Assembly: GCA_009784825.1 (NCBI GenBank)
Contig: WQXO01000006.1
Span: 91,232-155,231 of the forward strand
Origin: Oscillospiraceae bacterium
GTDB taxonomy: Bacteria; Bacillota; Clostridia; Oscillospirales; Ruminococcaceae
Direction of reading: 5' to 3'
Length of the DNA: 64,000 nt
This document shows positions 26,264 through 34,164 of the stretch, piece by piece. Within the stretch, counting starts at the first letter, position 1. The number at the start of each line of letters is the position of its first letter. The position numbers and the translations under genes were made by a program. The notes beneath the pieces were generated by a model, which was not told the DNA's origin, searched no databases, and saw nothing but the letters and a program-made list of their open reading frames with translations.

Positions 26264-27349
26264 TCAGAATTTCATGGGGTCGGTTGATAAATACTTCTTA
26301 ACCATCAGTGCAATTTTGAATATAATCGCATGTTCAAACTCCCGTAAATCAAGACCGGTTAATTTCTTGATTTTGTCCAAGCGATACACTAATGTGTTTC
26401 TGTGTACGAACAGCTTTCTTGAGGTTTCCGAGACGTTCAGATTATTCTCGAAAAATCGCTGAATAGTAAACAGTGTTTCATGGTCAAGGGACTCAATCGA
26501 ACCTTTCTTAAACACCTCTTTCAAAAACGTATCACATAATGTTGTCGGCAGGTGATATATTAATCTTGCAATGCCTAAGTTGTTATAGCTTACGATGTTC
26601 TTGTCGGTGTCGAAAACCTTTCCGACTTCAAGAGCCATCTGGGCTTCTTTGAACGAGCGGGCTAAGTCTTTTATCCCTGTAACCGGTGCACCTATACCCA
26701 CATTTACACGAGTGAAGAATTCGCCGGAAAGCGTGTCGGAAACAGAACGTGCCAGCTTTTCCAAATCCTTGATGTCTATGTTATTCTTGATTTCCTTAAC
26801 AAGGACTATGTCATTTTCGGTTATATTAATCACAAAGTCTTTGTTCTTGTCGGGGAACAGGTTTTGTATAATCTCATATGCAGAAACATCATTAGTTGAA
26901 ACAATGTTAATCAAAAATACAACACGGCTGATGTCGGCGTTGAAATGCAGCTCCCTTGATTTAATCCCTATGTCCCCGGGAAGAACATTATCAAGTATGA
27001 TATTTTTAATAAAGTTATTGCGGTCATACTTCTCATCGTAATACTGTTTAATCCCCGTCAAAGAGATTGCCATAATCGAAGCGTATTTCCCCGCAATTTC
27101 ATCAACACCCTCCACAAACACCGCATAATCAGGCTTAGGGTGAATTCCGAAAGGCTTGTATGTATACCCGTCACGAATGAAAACATCGTGTGTTTCACTC
27201 AGGTCAATGGAGAAAAAGTCACAGCTTGTCCCCGTTTTTGAAGAATCACTGCAGGCTACGATAGTAGCATTCTCGTCAATAACACCCACCACACGCCCTA
27301 CGGCTTCACGCATTTGATGTACCACACCTTGAAACAATCTGTTTGACAT
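26264..27349 (-). CDS. CdaR/PucR-type transcriptional regulator
   Basis: A 361-residue regulator with an N-terminal putative effector-sensing domain (VVGVIDENATIVACSDSSKTG), a central GGDEF-like region, and a C-terminal PucR/CdaR helix-turn-helix (ENNLNVSETSRKLFVHRNTLVYRLDKI). CdaR-type proteins sense sugar diacids, but this one is not next to a catabolic operon; its targets are unknown. The ATG at 27349 is favoured over the GTG at 27361, because the GTG overlaps the AAGGAG ribosome binding site. Confidence 0.8.
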   Translation of the reverse strand: MSNRLFQGVVHQMREAVGRVVGVIDENATIVACSDSSKTGTSCDFFSIDLSETHDVFIRDGYTYKPFGIHPKPDYAVFVEGVDEIAGKYASIMAISLTGIKQYYDEKYDRNNFIKNIILDNVLPGDIGIKSRELHFNADISRVVFLINIVSTNDVSAYEIIQNLFPDKNKDFVINITENDIVLVKEIKNNIDIKDLEKLARSVSDTLSGEFFTRVNVGIGAPVTGIKDLARSFKEAQMALEVGKVFDTDKNIVSYNNLGIARLIYHLPTTLCDTFLKEVFKKGSIESLDHETLFTIQRFFENNLNVSETSRKLFVHRNTLVYRLDKIKKLTGLDLREFEHAIIFKIALMVKKYLSTDPMKF

Positions 27350-27380
27350 AATCTCTGTCACTCCTTAATTTTAATTAGGC

Positions 27381-27406
27381 GGGACGATAGGGTCATCGTC
27401 CCCTAC
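27381..27406 (+). repeat. palindromic CCCCTAC element, copy b
   Basis: GGGACGAT / ATCGTCCC stem then CCTAC, in the leader region of the CdaR-like gene. Confidence 0.8.
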
Positions 27407-27529
27407 ATGCCTCGTTGCTCTCTTGCGTAAATTTGCAAGCGCGATAAGGTTGTTCTTAACATTATAATAGAAAGCTACAAAAAAATCAAGCCTTTTTTGT
27501 GAAAAATGTAAAAAATTCAATTAATTTTT

Positions 27530-27558
27530 TTGCTATATTGCCAAAAATGATATATAAT
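27530..27558 (+). promoter_or_regulatory. SigA promoter of metG
   Basis: TTGCTA, a 17-base spacer and TATAAT, ending 40 bases before the metG ATG. The leader is too short for a T-box riboswitch. Confidence 0.65.
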
Positions 27559-27598
27559 GCTATAATAAATAGCAAAATAATATAAATGCGAGGACATT

Positions 27599-29170
27599 AT
27601 GGACAAAAACACTTTTTATATAACTACGCCGATTTATTACCCGTCGGGGAACCCGCATATCGGGCATTGTTATACCACCGTTGCTTGTGACACTATCGCC
27701 CGTTATAAGCGTTGGCAGGGGTATGACGTGATGTTCTCCACAGGAACAGACGAACACGGCATGAAAATCGAGGAGAGTGCCAAAAAAGCGGGAATGGACA
27801 CCCAAGCCTATGTTGACGAAATCGCCGAGCGGTTCAAAAAGCTGTGGGAGTTCATGAACATCAGCTATGACCGTTATATCAGAACCACCGACGATTATCA
27901 TAAATCGGCAGTTCAAAATATATTCGTGAAGCTGCACGACAAGGGATATATCTATAAAGGCGAGTATGTAGGGAAATACTGCGTGCCGGACGAATCGTTC
28001 TGGACAACGTCACAGTTAGTCGACGGGAAATGCCCCGATTGCGGTCGGGAGGTCATTGACGCTAAGGAAGAAGCCTATTTCATGAGGATGGAGCCATTTG
28101 CCAAACGTATTGAGCAGTTGCTTACCGAAACGGACTTTCTTCAGCCGCAGACCCGTGTTCATGAAATGGTCAACAACTTCATTAAGCCGGGGTTGGAGGA
28201 TTTATGCGTTTCACGAACCACGTTTAAATGGGGAGTGCCTGTGCCTTTTGATGAGGGGCATGTGGTTTATGTATGGATTGATGCACTCACTAACTATATA
28301 ACGCTTCTCGGATACGAAAACGACACTTTTAATGATTTTGAAAAATTCTGGAATGGCTCTGTGGTGCAGATGACAGCTAAGGAAATAGTGCGGTTTCACT
28401 CGATTATATGGATTGCTATTCTTATGGCGTTAGAACTGCCTTTGCCGAAGAGGTTGTATTCCCACGGGTGGATTAACTTCGGCGGGAAGAAAATGGGGAA
28501 AAGCACAGGAAATGTCATTGACCCTTTTATACTCGGTGAGCGGTTCGGGGTGGACAGCGTGCGGTATCAGATATTACGCGACATGCCGTTCAACGGGGAC
28601 ATGGACTTCTCGAATAAATTAATGCTGACCCGTATAAACACCGACTTAGCCAACGATTTGGGGAATCTTGTTTCCCGTACTGTTGCAATGGTGATTAAGT
28701 ATTTTGACGGTACACTCCCCAACGGGACGCCCGGGTGTGCGTCCCCTACCGATGATGAATTAATCACAATGGCAGGGGCATTGCGTGAGAAAGTAGATTC
28801 GTTTATTGAAATTCCGCAGTTGTCGCAAGCTTTGAGCGAGATTTTCACGGTAATCGGCAGGGCAAATAAATATATCGACGAAACAACGCCTTGGATATTA
28901 GCTAAGGAGGAATCTGATAAGCCGAGATTGGCTTGTGTACTGTATAACCTGCTTGAAACAATCAGAATTTGCTCGTCGTTATTAACGGCATTTATGCCAT
29001 CAACCATGCCTAAGGTATTTGAGCAGCTCGGTGTTACCGAAGCAGACGTGACCTATGAGAAAGCGGTATGGGACAGCAACCGCAGTTACAGCGTGGTTAA
29101 GGGAGATATAATATTCCCCCGTTTTGACATTGAAAAAGAATTGGAAGAATTAAATAATGATAACGATTAA
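27599..29170 (+). CDS. metG: methionyl-tRNA synthetase
   Basis: A 523-residue class I synthetase with HIGH (NPHIGHCYTT, near residue 20), a zinc-knuckle CPDC in the connective peptide, and KMSKS as KKMGKSTGN. It lacks the C-terminal tRNA-binding EMAP-like domain of the longer form. Between the catalytic core and the anticodon-binding helices, YFDGTLPNGTPGCASPTDDE contains an in-frame palindromic repeat (28724-28749) in a loop that varies in length among homologues. The stop overlaps the start of the DUF362 gene. Confidence 0.95.
   Translation: MDKNTFYITTPIYYPSGNPHIGHCYTTVACDTIARYKRWQGYDVMFSTGTDEHGMKIEESAKKAGMDTQAYVDEIAERFKKLWEFMNISYDRYIRTTDDYHKSAVQNIFVKLHDKGYIYKGEYVGKYCVPDESFWTTSQLVDGKCPDCGREVIDAKEEAYFMRMEPFAKRIEQLLTETDFLQPQTRVHEMVNNFIKPGLEDLCVSRTTFKWGVPVPFDEGHVVYVWIDALTNYITLLGYENDTFNDFEKFWNGSVVQMTAKEIVRFHSIIWIAILMALELPLPKRLYSHGWINFGGKKMGKSTGNVIDPFILGERFGVDSVRYQILRDMPFNGDMDFSNKLMLTRINTDLANDLGNLVSRTVAMVIKYFDGTLPNGTPGCASPTDDELITMAGALREKVDSFIEIPQLSQALSEIFTVIGRANKYIDETTPWILAKEESDKPRLACVLYNLLETIRICSSLLTAFMPSTMPKVFEQLGVTEADVTYEKAVWDSNRSYSVVKGDIIFPRFDIEKELEELNNDND
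28724..28749 (+). repeat. palindromic CCCCTAC element, copy c, inside metG
   Basis: GGGACGC / GCGTCCC stem then CCTAC, translated in frame as GTPGCASPT in a surface loop of methionyl-tRNA synthetase. Confidence 0.8.
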
Positions 29171-30275
29171 TTACAGCAGTGATATTTTAAACGGCACATT
29201 GAAATTGTTAAAAGCATCGTCTCTCGATGAAGCACTTTACGGAGTATCGAAAACAAAGCACGCTATGCGTGTGAGCATTAAGCCGAATATGGTTCTTGCC
29301 CGTCACCCGAGTGAGGGGGCAACTACCCATGCCGAAGTAGTCGAGGGGATTATAATTTTCCTGCGAGAACACGGTATTCGGGATATAGAAATTATCGAGA
29401 GTGCATGGCTCGGGGATAATACCAAGCGGGTGTATAAGGTCTGCGGGTATGATAAGTTAAGCGAGAAGTATAACGTGCCTATCCACGATTTAAAGGACGA
29501 TAAAGTCCGCAGGGTTCAAGCGGGTGAGTATAATTTCGAGATTTTTGAAAAAGCTCTTGATACCGATTTTTTGATTAATGTCCCTGTGTTAAAAGCACAT
29601 TGTCAAACACGCATGACCTGCTGTTTCAAAAATCTGAAGGGGTGCATTTCCGACAGGGAGAAACGCAGGTTCCACGAAATAGGACTGCATAAGCCGATTG
29701 CATATCTTAATAAAGCAATTAAGACGCATTTCTGCGTGGTTGACGGGATTTGCGGCGATTTGTCTTTCGAGGAGGGCGGCAACCCCATAACCCGTAATAT
29801 GCTGTTATGCGGGGAGAACCCTTTTGAGGTTGATTGTTATTGTGCGGGGTTGTTAGGGTATGCGGTAGATGAAATAGAGTATTTACAGGAGTACATGGAT
29901 TTGCGGGAACACGGGCGAACACAGTTCGCCCCTACAGATATTGTTGAAATTAACGCCGACAAAAAACCTGTTATGGATAAACCCGACGGCGGATTGGTTC
30001 AGCGGCTTGCGGCGAACGTAATCGAGGATAAGGCGTGTTCAGCATGTTATTCGGCGTTAATCAACGGGTTGAACCGTGTACATTATCGGGGCGGGAAAAT
30101 CGCAGTAGGACAAGGGTTCAAGGGCAAGTCGGGCATAAGTGGACAGAATGTCCGCATAGGTGGACAGAATGTCCGCATTGGTTGCGGGAACTGTACATCA
30201 GGCTTTGATAAGTTCATAAAAGGCTGTCCGCCGTCTGCGGTTGAGGTCAGCGAATTTTTGAGGACGGTTGATTAA
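29157..30275 (+). CDS. DUF362 iron-sulfur-type protein with palindromic insertions
   Basis: A 372-residue DUF362 protein. SIKPNMVLARHPSEGATTHAEVV at the N-terminus and LINVPVLKAHCQTRMTCCFKNLKG in the middle are family hallmarks, and the C-terminal CGNCTSGFDKFIKGCPPSAVEV resembles the cysteine-rich end of relatives. The reaction is unknown. Two stretches appear inserted: HGRTQFAPT, encoded by a palindromic element (29912-29935), and a doubled GQNVRIG, encoded by a 21-base tandem repeat with palindromes (30141-30174). The start lies 14 bases inside the end of metG. Confidence 0.75.
   Translation: MITINYSSDILNGTLKLLKASSLDEALYGVSKTKHAMRVSIKPNMVLARHPSEGATTHAEVVEGIIIFLREHGIRDIEIIESAWLGDNTKRVYKVCGYDKLSEKYNVPIHDLKDDKVRRVQAGEYNFEIFEKALDTDFLINVPVLKAHCQTRMTCCFKNLKGCISDREKRRFHEIGLHKPIAYLNKAIKTHFCVVDGICGDLSFEEGGNPITRNMLLCGENPFEVDCYCAGLLGYAVDEIEYLQEYMDLREHGRTQFAPTDIVEINADKKPVMDKPDGGLVQRLAANVIEDKACSACYSALINGLNRVHYRGGKIAVGQGFKGKSGISGQNVRIGGQNVRIGCGNCTSGFDKFIKGCPPSAVEVSEFLRTVD
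29912..29935 (+). repeat. palindromic CCCCTAC element, copy d, inside the DUF362 gene
   Basis: GGGCGAAC / GTTCGCCC stem then CTAC, translated in frame as GRTQFAPT. Confidence 0.85.
30138..30180 (+). repeat. 21-base tandem repeat of palindromes in the DUF362 gene
   Basis: Two copies of GGACAGAATGTCC (30141-30153 and 30162-30174) within a 21-base period that doubles GQNVRIG in the protein. Confidence 0.8.
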
Positions 30276-30778
30276 CCGTCCTCAAATATATCGTATGTTC
30301 CTGATTGCTTTTTCTTGTAATGCTCGGTATTGGTGTATTCATCGTAGGCGTTTTTGAACTGTTCTAAGATTGCCATGTTCATATCTGCCTTTGAGGGGTT
30401 GGCTTTGGTATCGGCTATCAGATTAGCAGTCATCGCTGCTCTGACAATCTCGACTTGTTCCTTGGTTTTGGCTTCTTCCATTTGGCGTTCAAGCTCTTCC
30501 CTCGCACGCATAATCTTAACCGCCTCCTCATACATTTCGGGGGCGTGTTCCTGTAAAAACTTCAACTCCTCCGGGCTTAGTCTTTTCCCGGAATAGAGCT
30601 TGTTTATAATCGCAGTTATGGTTTTTTGGGTGTTTTCTTCCTGCGTTTTCTTCAGCATTTCTAAAATCCCGTTGGTTTGCTGTGGTTGCTGTTGCGGTTT
30701 AACGGGGGTACGCAGGTCGTCAATATTAATTTTAAACCTTGGCTGGGGGCGTTGTAAACTTGTATCCTTTATAGTCAT
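30272..30778 (-). CDS. unknown soluble protein under a sigma-D-type promoter
   Basis: A 168-residue hydrophilic protein: a Pro/Gln-rich N-terminus (VKPQQQPQQTNG) followed by helices rich in Glu, Lys and Ala, with YSGKRLSPEELKFLQEHAPEMYEEA as a distinct segment. No signal peptide or membrane helix. GAGGTGAA precedes the ATG. A flagellar-type promoter immediately upstream suggests expression with motility genes. It resembles nothing I can name. It converges with the DUF362 gene with a four-base overlap. Confidence 0.65.
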   Translation of the reverse strand: MTIKDTSLQRPQPRFKINIDDLRTPVKPQQQPQQTNGILEMLKKTQEENTQKTITAIINKLYSGKRLSPEELKFLQEHAPEMYEEAVKIMRAREELERQMEEAKTKEQVEIVRAAMTANLIADTKANPSKADMNMAILEQFKNAYDEYTNTEHYKKKQSGTYDIFEDG

Positions 30779-30798
30779 GTCAATTCACCTCATGTATA

Positions 30799-30825
30799 AT
30801 ATCGACAGGAAAAGTGAATAATTTA
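30799..30825 (-). promoter_or_regulatory. sigma-D (sigma-28) type promoter
   Basis: On the minus strand TAAA, exactly 15 bases and GTCGATAT, against the consensus TAAA-N15-GCCGATAT (one mismatch). It lies 21 bases before the start of the 168-residue gene. Confidence 0.65.
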
Positions 30826-30828
30826 GTT

Positions 30829-31638
30829 ATGATTAAAAGAATATTTATTTTATTTTTACTTGTTACTTTATTTGTAACGCCCGCACACGCAAATCCTGTT
30901 CCTGAGCCGATTGAGCTGACTATTCTAATGTATCACAATTTGCATAAGAACACGGGACAGTATTCAATCACGCCCGAGGAATTCGAGAAAGACTTAGCTT
31001 TCTTGAAATCTGCCGGTTATACCGGTATCGGCATTTCCGATTTAATCGCTTTTGTGTATGAGGGTAAACCACTGCCGCCTAAGCCGATTATGCTGACGTT
31101 TGACGACGGGCTGTACAACAACTACCATTACGGGTTGCCTCTGTTACAGGAATACGGGTTTAAAGCCGTTATCTCGGTTATCGGGGAGCATAGCGAAACC
31201 TGGAGCAACAACTTTTATGAGGATTTGAAAAGCGGTCACGTCACCTGGGAGCAGATTAGTGAAATGGTAGATTCCGGCTGTTTTGAAATAGGCAACCACA
31301 CCTATGGTTTGCACTATATCGCAAACGGACGGAAAGGCTGTGTCCGAATGGAGGGAGAGGCATTAACCGACTATCACCGTGTTTTGGGGCGTGACCTTGA
31401 ACGGTTGCAAATGCTTTTACAGGAAAACTGCGGTGTTACACCGGAAGTGTTCGCCTACCCTTATCATGCGGTAAGCGAGGAATCGTTCCTTGTGCTTAAG
31501 GCAATAGGAATACGAGCGGCGTTCACCGGCGGCGGTAAGTCAAACACCATTACCCCCGGTGACGCAGAATGTCTGTATGATTTAAGACGGGTCAACCGCT
31601 CACGATTCCACACGGCGGAGACGATACTGAACAATTGA
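30829..31638 (+). CDS. secreted polysaccharide deacetylase (NodB type)
   Basis: About 269 residues with a signal peptide (MIKRIFILFLLVTLF...AHA) and a carbohydrate esterase 4 domain. The metal-binding TFDDG is near residue 88, and NHTYGLH provides the HxxxxH ligand pair. LMYHNL and FAYPYH are further CE4 motifs. It should deacetylate peptidoglycan or another surface polysaccharide. The start is uncertain: a GTG at 30814 lies three bases after AGGA, while the ATG at 30829 gives the cleaner signal peptide. Confidence 0.85.
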   Translation: MIKRIFILFLLVTLFVTPAHANPVPEPIELTILMYHNLHKNTGQYSITPEEFEKDLAFLKSAGYTGIGISDLIAFVYEGKPLPPKPIMLTFDDGLYNNYHYGLPLLQEYGFKAVISVIGEHSETWSNNFYEDLKSGHVTWEQISEMVDSGCFEIGNHTYGLHYIANGRKGCVRMEGEALTDYHRVLGRDLERLQMLLQENCGVTPEVFAYPYHAVSEESFLVLKAIGIRAAFTGGGKSNTITPGDAECLYDLRRVNRSRFHTAETILNN

Positions 31639-31692
31639 CAATTGACAATGTACAATTGACAATTATGGTATTCGCATACGCGAAACCTTTTT
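31634..31692 (+). repeat. ACAATTG array with terminator-like hairpin
   Basis: Tandem ACAATTG words, then GGTATTCGCATACGCGAA and TTTTTATT. The TTCGC/GCGAA hairpin plus T run could end the deacetylase transcript. Second copy of the block at 26118-26175. Confidence 0.7.
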
Positions 31693-31927
31693 ATTCAAAT
31701 TTGTCTTCTTCGTCGCGGGAATTGAACAGGTCTACAAGCTGCTTCATTTCCTCTTCGCTGAGGGAGATGCCCTTGCCCATGCGTTCGCCGTCGGGCGACC
31801 ACGGGCGAATGTCGAACTTCGCCTCGTTGCCGTTCCAGCTGACTAAGTTAAGCTTGGTCTGCCAGCCTTTTGCGTTTTCGGAAATTACGCCTAATTCCTT
31901 TGTCACTTCATAAGTAAAGTCTGCCAT
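31691..31927 (-). CDS. YdbC/PC4-like single-stranded-DNA-binding protein
   Basis: A 78-residue protein. The KLNLVSWNGNEAKFDIRPWSPDGERMGKGISLS stretch is the core of the YdbC family, bacterial homologues of the eukaryotic coactivator PC4 (PF02229) that bind single-stranded DNA or RNA as dimers. Length and conservation are typical. It follows the metallophosphoesterase gene by four bases, with AAAGGA as ribosome binding site. Confidence 0.85.
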   Translation of the reverse strand: MADFTYEVTKELGVISENAKGWQTKLNLVSWNGNEAKFDIRPWSPDGERMGKGISLSEEEMKQLVDLFNSRDEEDKFE

Positions 31928-31931
31928 TTTT

Positions 31932-32618
31932 TTAAAGTCCTTTCTTGTTTTTTACGTTGGGAGTGTATTCTGCATTAATTACATTATCAAATAGTGCGAA
32001 GAATTTCGAGGTCACGATTTTATTAATATGGTGCCTGCCGAAGAACCATCTGCGGTATTCGGTTTTTTCGTTGATTTCATCAAGGTAGTGGCTCGCCTTG
32101 TCCCGTTCGGGTTTGTTCAAGGCTAAGAATTCTGTAATCTGTGTGGGGGGTTCGTAGCTTATGACATAGTCCACCGTGAACCCGACCTCCTCCAAAGCTG
32201 CCATACCCTCGTTAAACTCTGCCTCGCTCGGCTTTTCCTTAGAGCCGCTGACCGGTTTATCATCCTCATCACGATTACCGCCACCAAATGTGAATATACG
32301 TTTTCCCTCGATTTCAAACACCTGCCCACGCATAAGCTGACGCAGCTTTCCGCTGATTTTACGGGTGTTTCCGCCGTTCCAGCTTTCGATTTCGTATTGC
32401 TCAAGCTCGGTGAAGTTTTCGTGGACACCATCGACAAAAAGCACATCGTATCTGCGTTTGCCCAATTTCTTCAGTGTATTTTTCTCTTTTTTGCTACCGT
32501 CCCATATAAATCCGAAGTCACCGCAGATAATCAGGGTATCCCTCTTTCTGATTTTGCGGAACATGGGTTTCTTAAATCTGCTTATGTCGCCGTGAGTATC
32601 GCCTGTTATATAAATCAT
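31932..32618 (-). CDS. calcineurin-like metallophosphoesterase
   Basis: A 228-residue phosphoesterase. Metal-binding motifs are MIYITGDTHGD (residues 1-11), IICGDFGF, and VDGVHEN in place of the usual GNHD/E. The C-terminal FFGRHHIN provides the final histidine pair. It belongs to a group of small stand-alone phosphoesterases in Firmicutes with unknown substrates. It is cotranscribed with ydbC. Confidence 0.75.
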   Translation of the reverse strand: MIYITGDTHGDISRFKKPMFRKIRKRDTLIICGDFGFIWDGSKKEKNTLKKLGKRRYDVLFVDGVHENFTELEQYEIESWNGGNTRKISGKLRQLMRGQVFEIEGKRIFTFGGGNRDEDDKPVSGSKEKPSEAEFNEGMAALEEVGFTVDYVISYEPPTQITEFLALNKPERDKASHYLDEINEKTEYRRWFFGRHHINKIVTSKFFALFDNVINAEYTPNVKNKKGL

Positions 32619-32744
32619 TTGTTTTTACCTTTTTTGTTCGTTTTTGTACGATTTTGTTCATTTTTGTATCAATAACTGCAGTTTCCCCTTATAGTACGCA
32701 CGCATGATGCGGGCGGGCGGGTGCGCGCGTTTTATAAAGCAGAA

Positions 32745-34019
32745 TTACAGAGCTTGTTCGATGTCTTTTAATAAATCGTCAAGAGTTTCTAACCCAACCG
32801 ATATTCTTACGTCGCCGCCGCTTATTCCGTTAAGCCGCATGTATTCCTCGGATAATTGGCTGTGGGTGGTTGTGGCGGGGTGGGAGACCTGTGTGCGTAT
32901 GTCGCCTAAGTTTGACACGTTTTGAATAAGCTTTAAGCCGTTCATGAAAGACGCCGCTTTTTCCTTACCGCCCTTAAATCGGAAGCTGAATACACTGCTC
33001 GCACCCTTGGGCATGTATTTGTTGGCTAAGTCATAGTATTGTGAGCTTTTAAGTGACGGGTAGTTGACCTGCTCGATTTCGGGGCGGGATTGCAGGAATT
33101 CGGCGACTGCTAATGCGTTTTGGCAGTGCCTGTCCATTCTGAGGGAAAGCGTTTCCACCCCTTGCAGTACCAAGAATGAGTTAAACGGGGCAAGGCAGGA
33201 GCCTAAGTCCCTCATGATTAACGCCCTTAACCGAAGTATAAACGCCATGCCGCCTAAGTCGGCGAATACTAAGCCGTGGTAGGACACGTCCGGCTCGTTG
33301 TAAAGCGGGAAACGGGGATTGTTCTTAAAATTGAACTTGCCGCTGTCAATAAGAATACCTGCCATGACCTGCCCATGCCCCGAGAGATATTTTGTGGCGG
33401 AATGGACTGTGAAGTCTGCACCGTATTCAAAGGCACGGCATAGGTAGGGGGTGTTAAATGTACTGTCAACCAAAAAGGGTATACAGTGTTTATGTGCGAT
33501 GTTTGCTATGCTTTCTATGTCTGATATGTTGGCGTGGGGGTTGCCGATTAGTTCTGTGAAGAACAGCTTTGTTTTATCGGTGACTGCCTCCTCCCATGCT
33601 GAGAGGTCGTCCGGGTCGACGAATTTTACGGTTATGCCGAGGCGTTTTAAGGACACGCCGAACATGTTCACCGCTCCGCCGTAGATATTACGGGAGGATA
33701 TAACCTCGTCCCCCGCTCCGGCAAGGTTTACGATTGCATTAAACATTGCCGCATGACCCGACGAGAACGCCAATGCACCCACCCCGCCCTCTAAAGCGGT
33801 AATCCGCTCCTCAAGGAATGCGTTAGTCGGGTTGGTAATCCGTGTGTATATGTTGCCGGCTTCTTTCAGTTCAAACAGCTTTTGGGCGTGTTCGGTGCTG
33901 TCATAGTAATATGCGTTAGTCTGGTACAGCGGCGGGACAACCGAATGGCTCTGCTCGTCCCCCCCGTAGCCTGCGTGAATCATCTTTGTTTCAAACCCGT
34001 AGCTTGCACAGTCTTTCAT
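32745..34019 (-). CDS. metY: O-acetylhomoserine sulfhydrylase, PLP-dependent
   Basis: A 424-residue Cys/Met-metabolism PLP enzyme. The PLP lysine lies in [15 protein letters not shown], and [30 protein letters not shown] is the usual N-terminus. [11 protein letters not shown] and the length of about 425 favour MetY (O-acetylhomoserine plus sulfide to homocysteine) over cystathionine enzymes of about 380 residues. The start at 34019 has AAAGGA seven bases upstream; the frame starting at 34034 begins on that site. Confidence 0.88.
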   Translation of the reverse strand: MKDCASYGFETKMIHAGYGGDEQSHSVVPPLYQTNAYYYDSTEHAQKLFELKEAGNIYTRITNPTNAFLEERITALEGGVGALAFSSGHAAMFNAIVNLAGAGDEVISSRNIYGGAVNMFGVSLKRLGITVKFVDPDDLSAWEEAVTDKTKLFFTELIGNPHANISDIESIANIAHKHCIPFLVDSTFNTPYLCRAFEYGADFTVHSATKYLSGHGQVMAGILIDSGKFNFKNNPRFPLYNEPDVSYHGLVFADLGGMAFILRLRALIMRDLGSCLAPFNSFLVLQGVETLSLRMDRHCQNALAVAEFLQSRPEIEQVNYPSLKSSQYYDLANKYMPKGASSVFSFRFKGGKEKAASFMNGLKLIQNVSNLGDIRTQVSHPATTTHSQLSEEYMRLNGISGGDVRISVGLETLDDLLKDIEQAL

Positions 34020-34164
34020 CTGTTTTCCTTTCATTTTTGCGAAATAGTTAAAATTTGGTTACAATTTTAAAAAAGGCTTTTATTTTTGTAAATATTCTGC
34101 TATAATAGTTATTGGAAATTTATTACATTATATATTATAATATAAAACAGGGGGGTTTGTCCAT

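Noticed and set aside
27362..27598. A T-box or other riboswitch ahead of metG
   Set aside because: The promoter leaves a leader of only about 35 bases; no T-box consensus word or antiterminator hairpin is present.
32619..32744. LexA-type boxes (CGAAC..GTAC words) upstream of the metallophosphoesterase
   Set aside because: The words are in direct rather than inverted arrangement, and the stretch is a simple GTTTTTGT-like repeat; no CGAAC-N4-GTTCG site is present.
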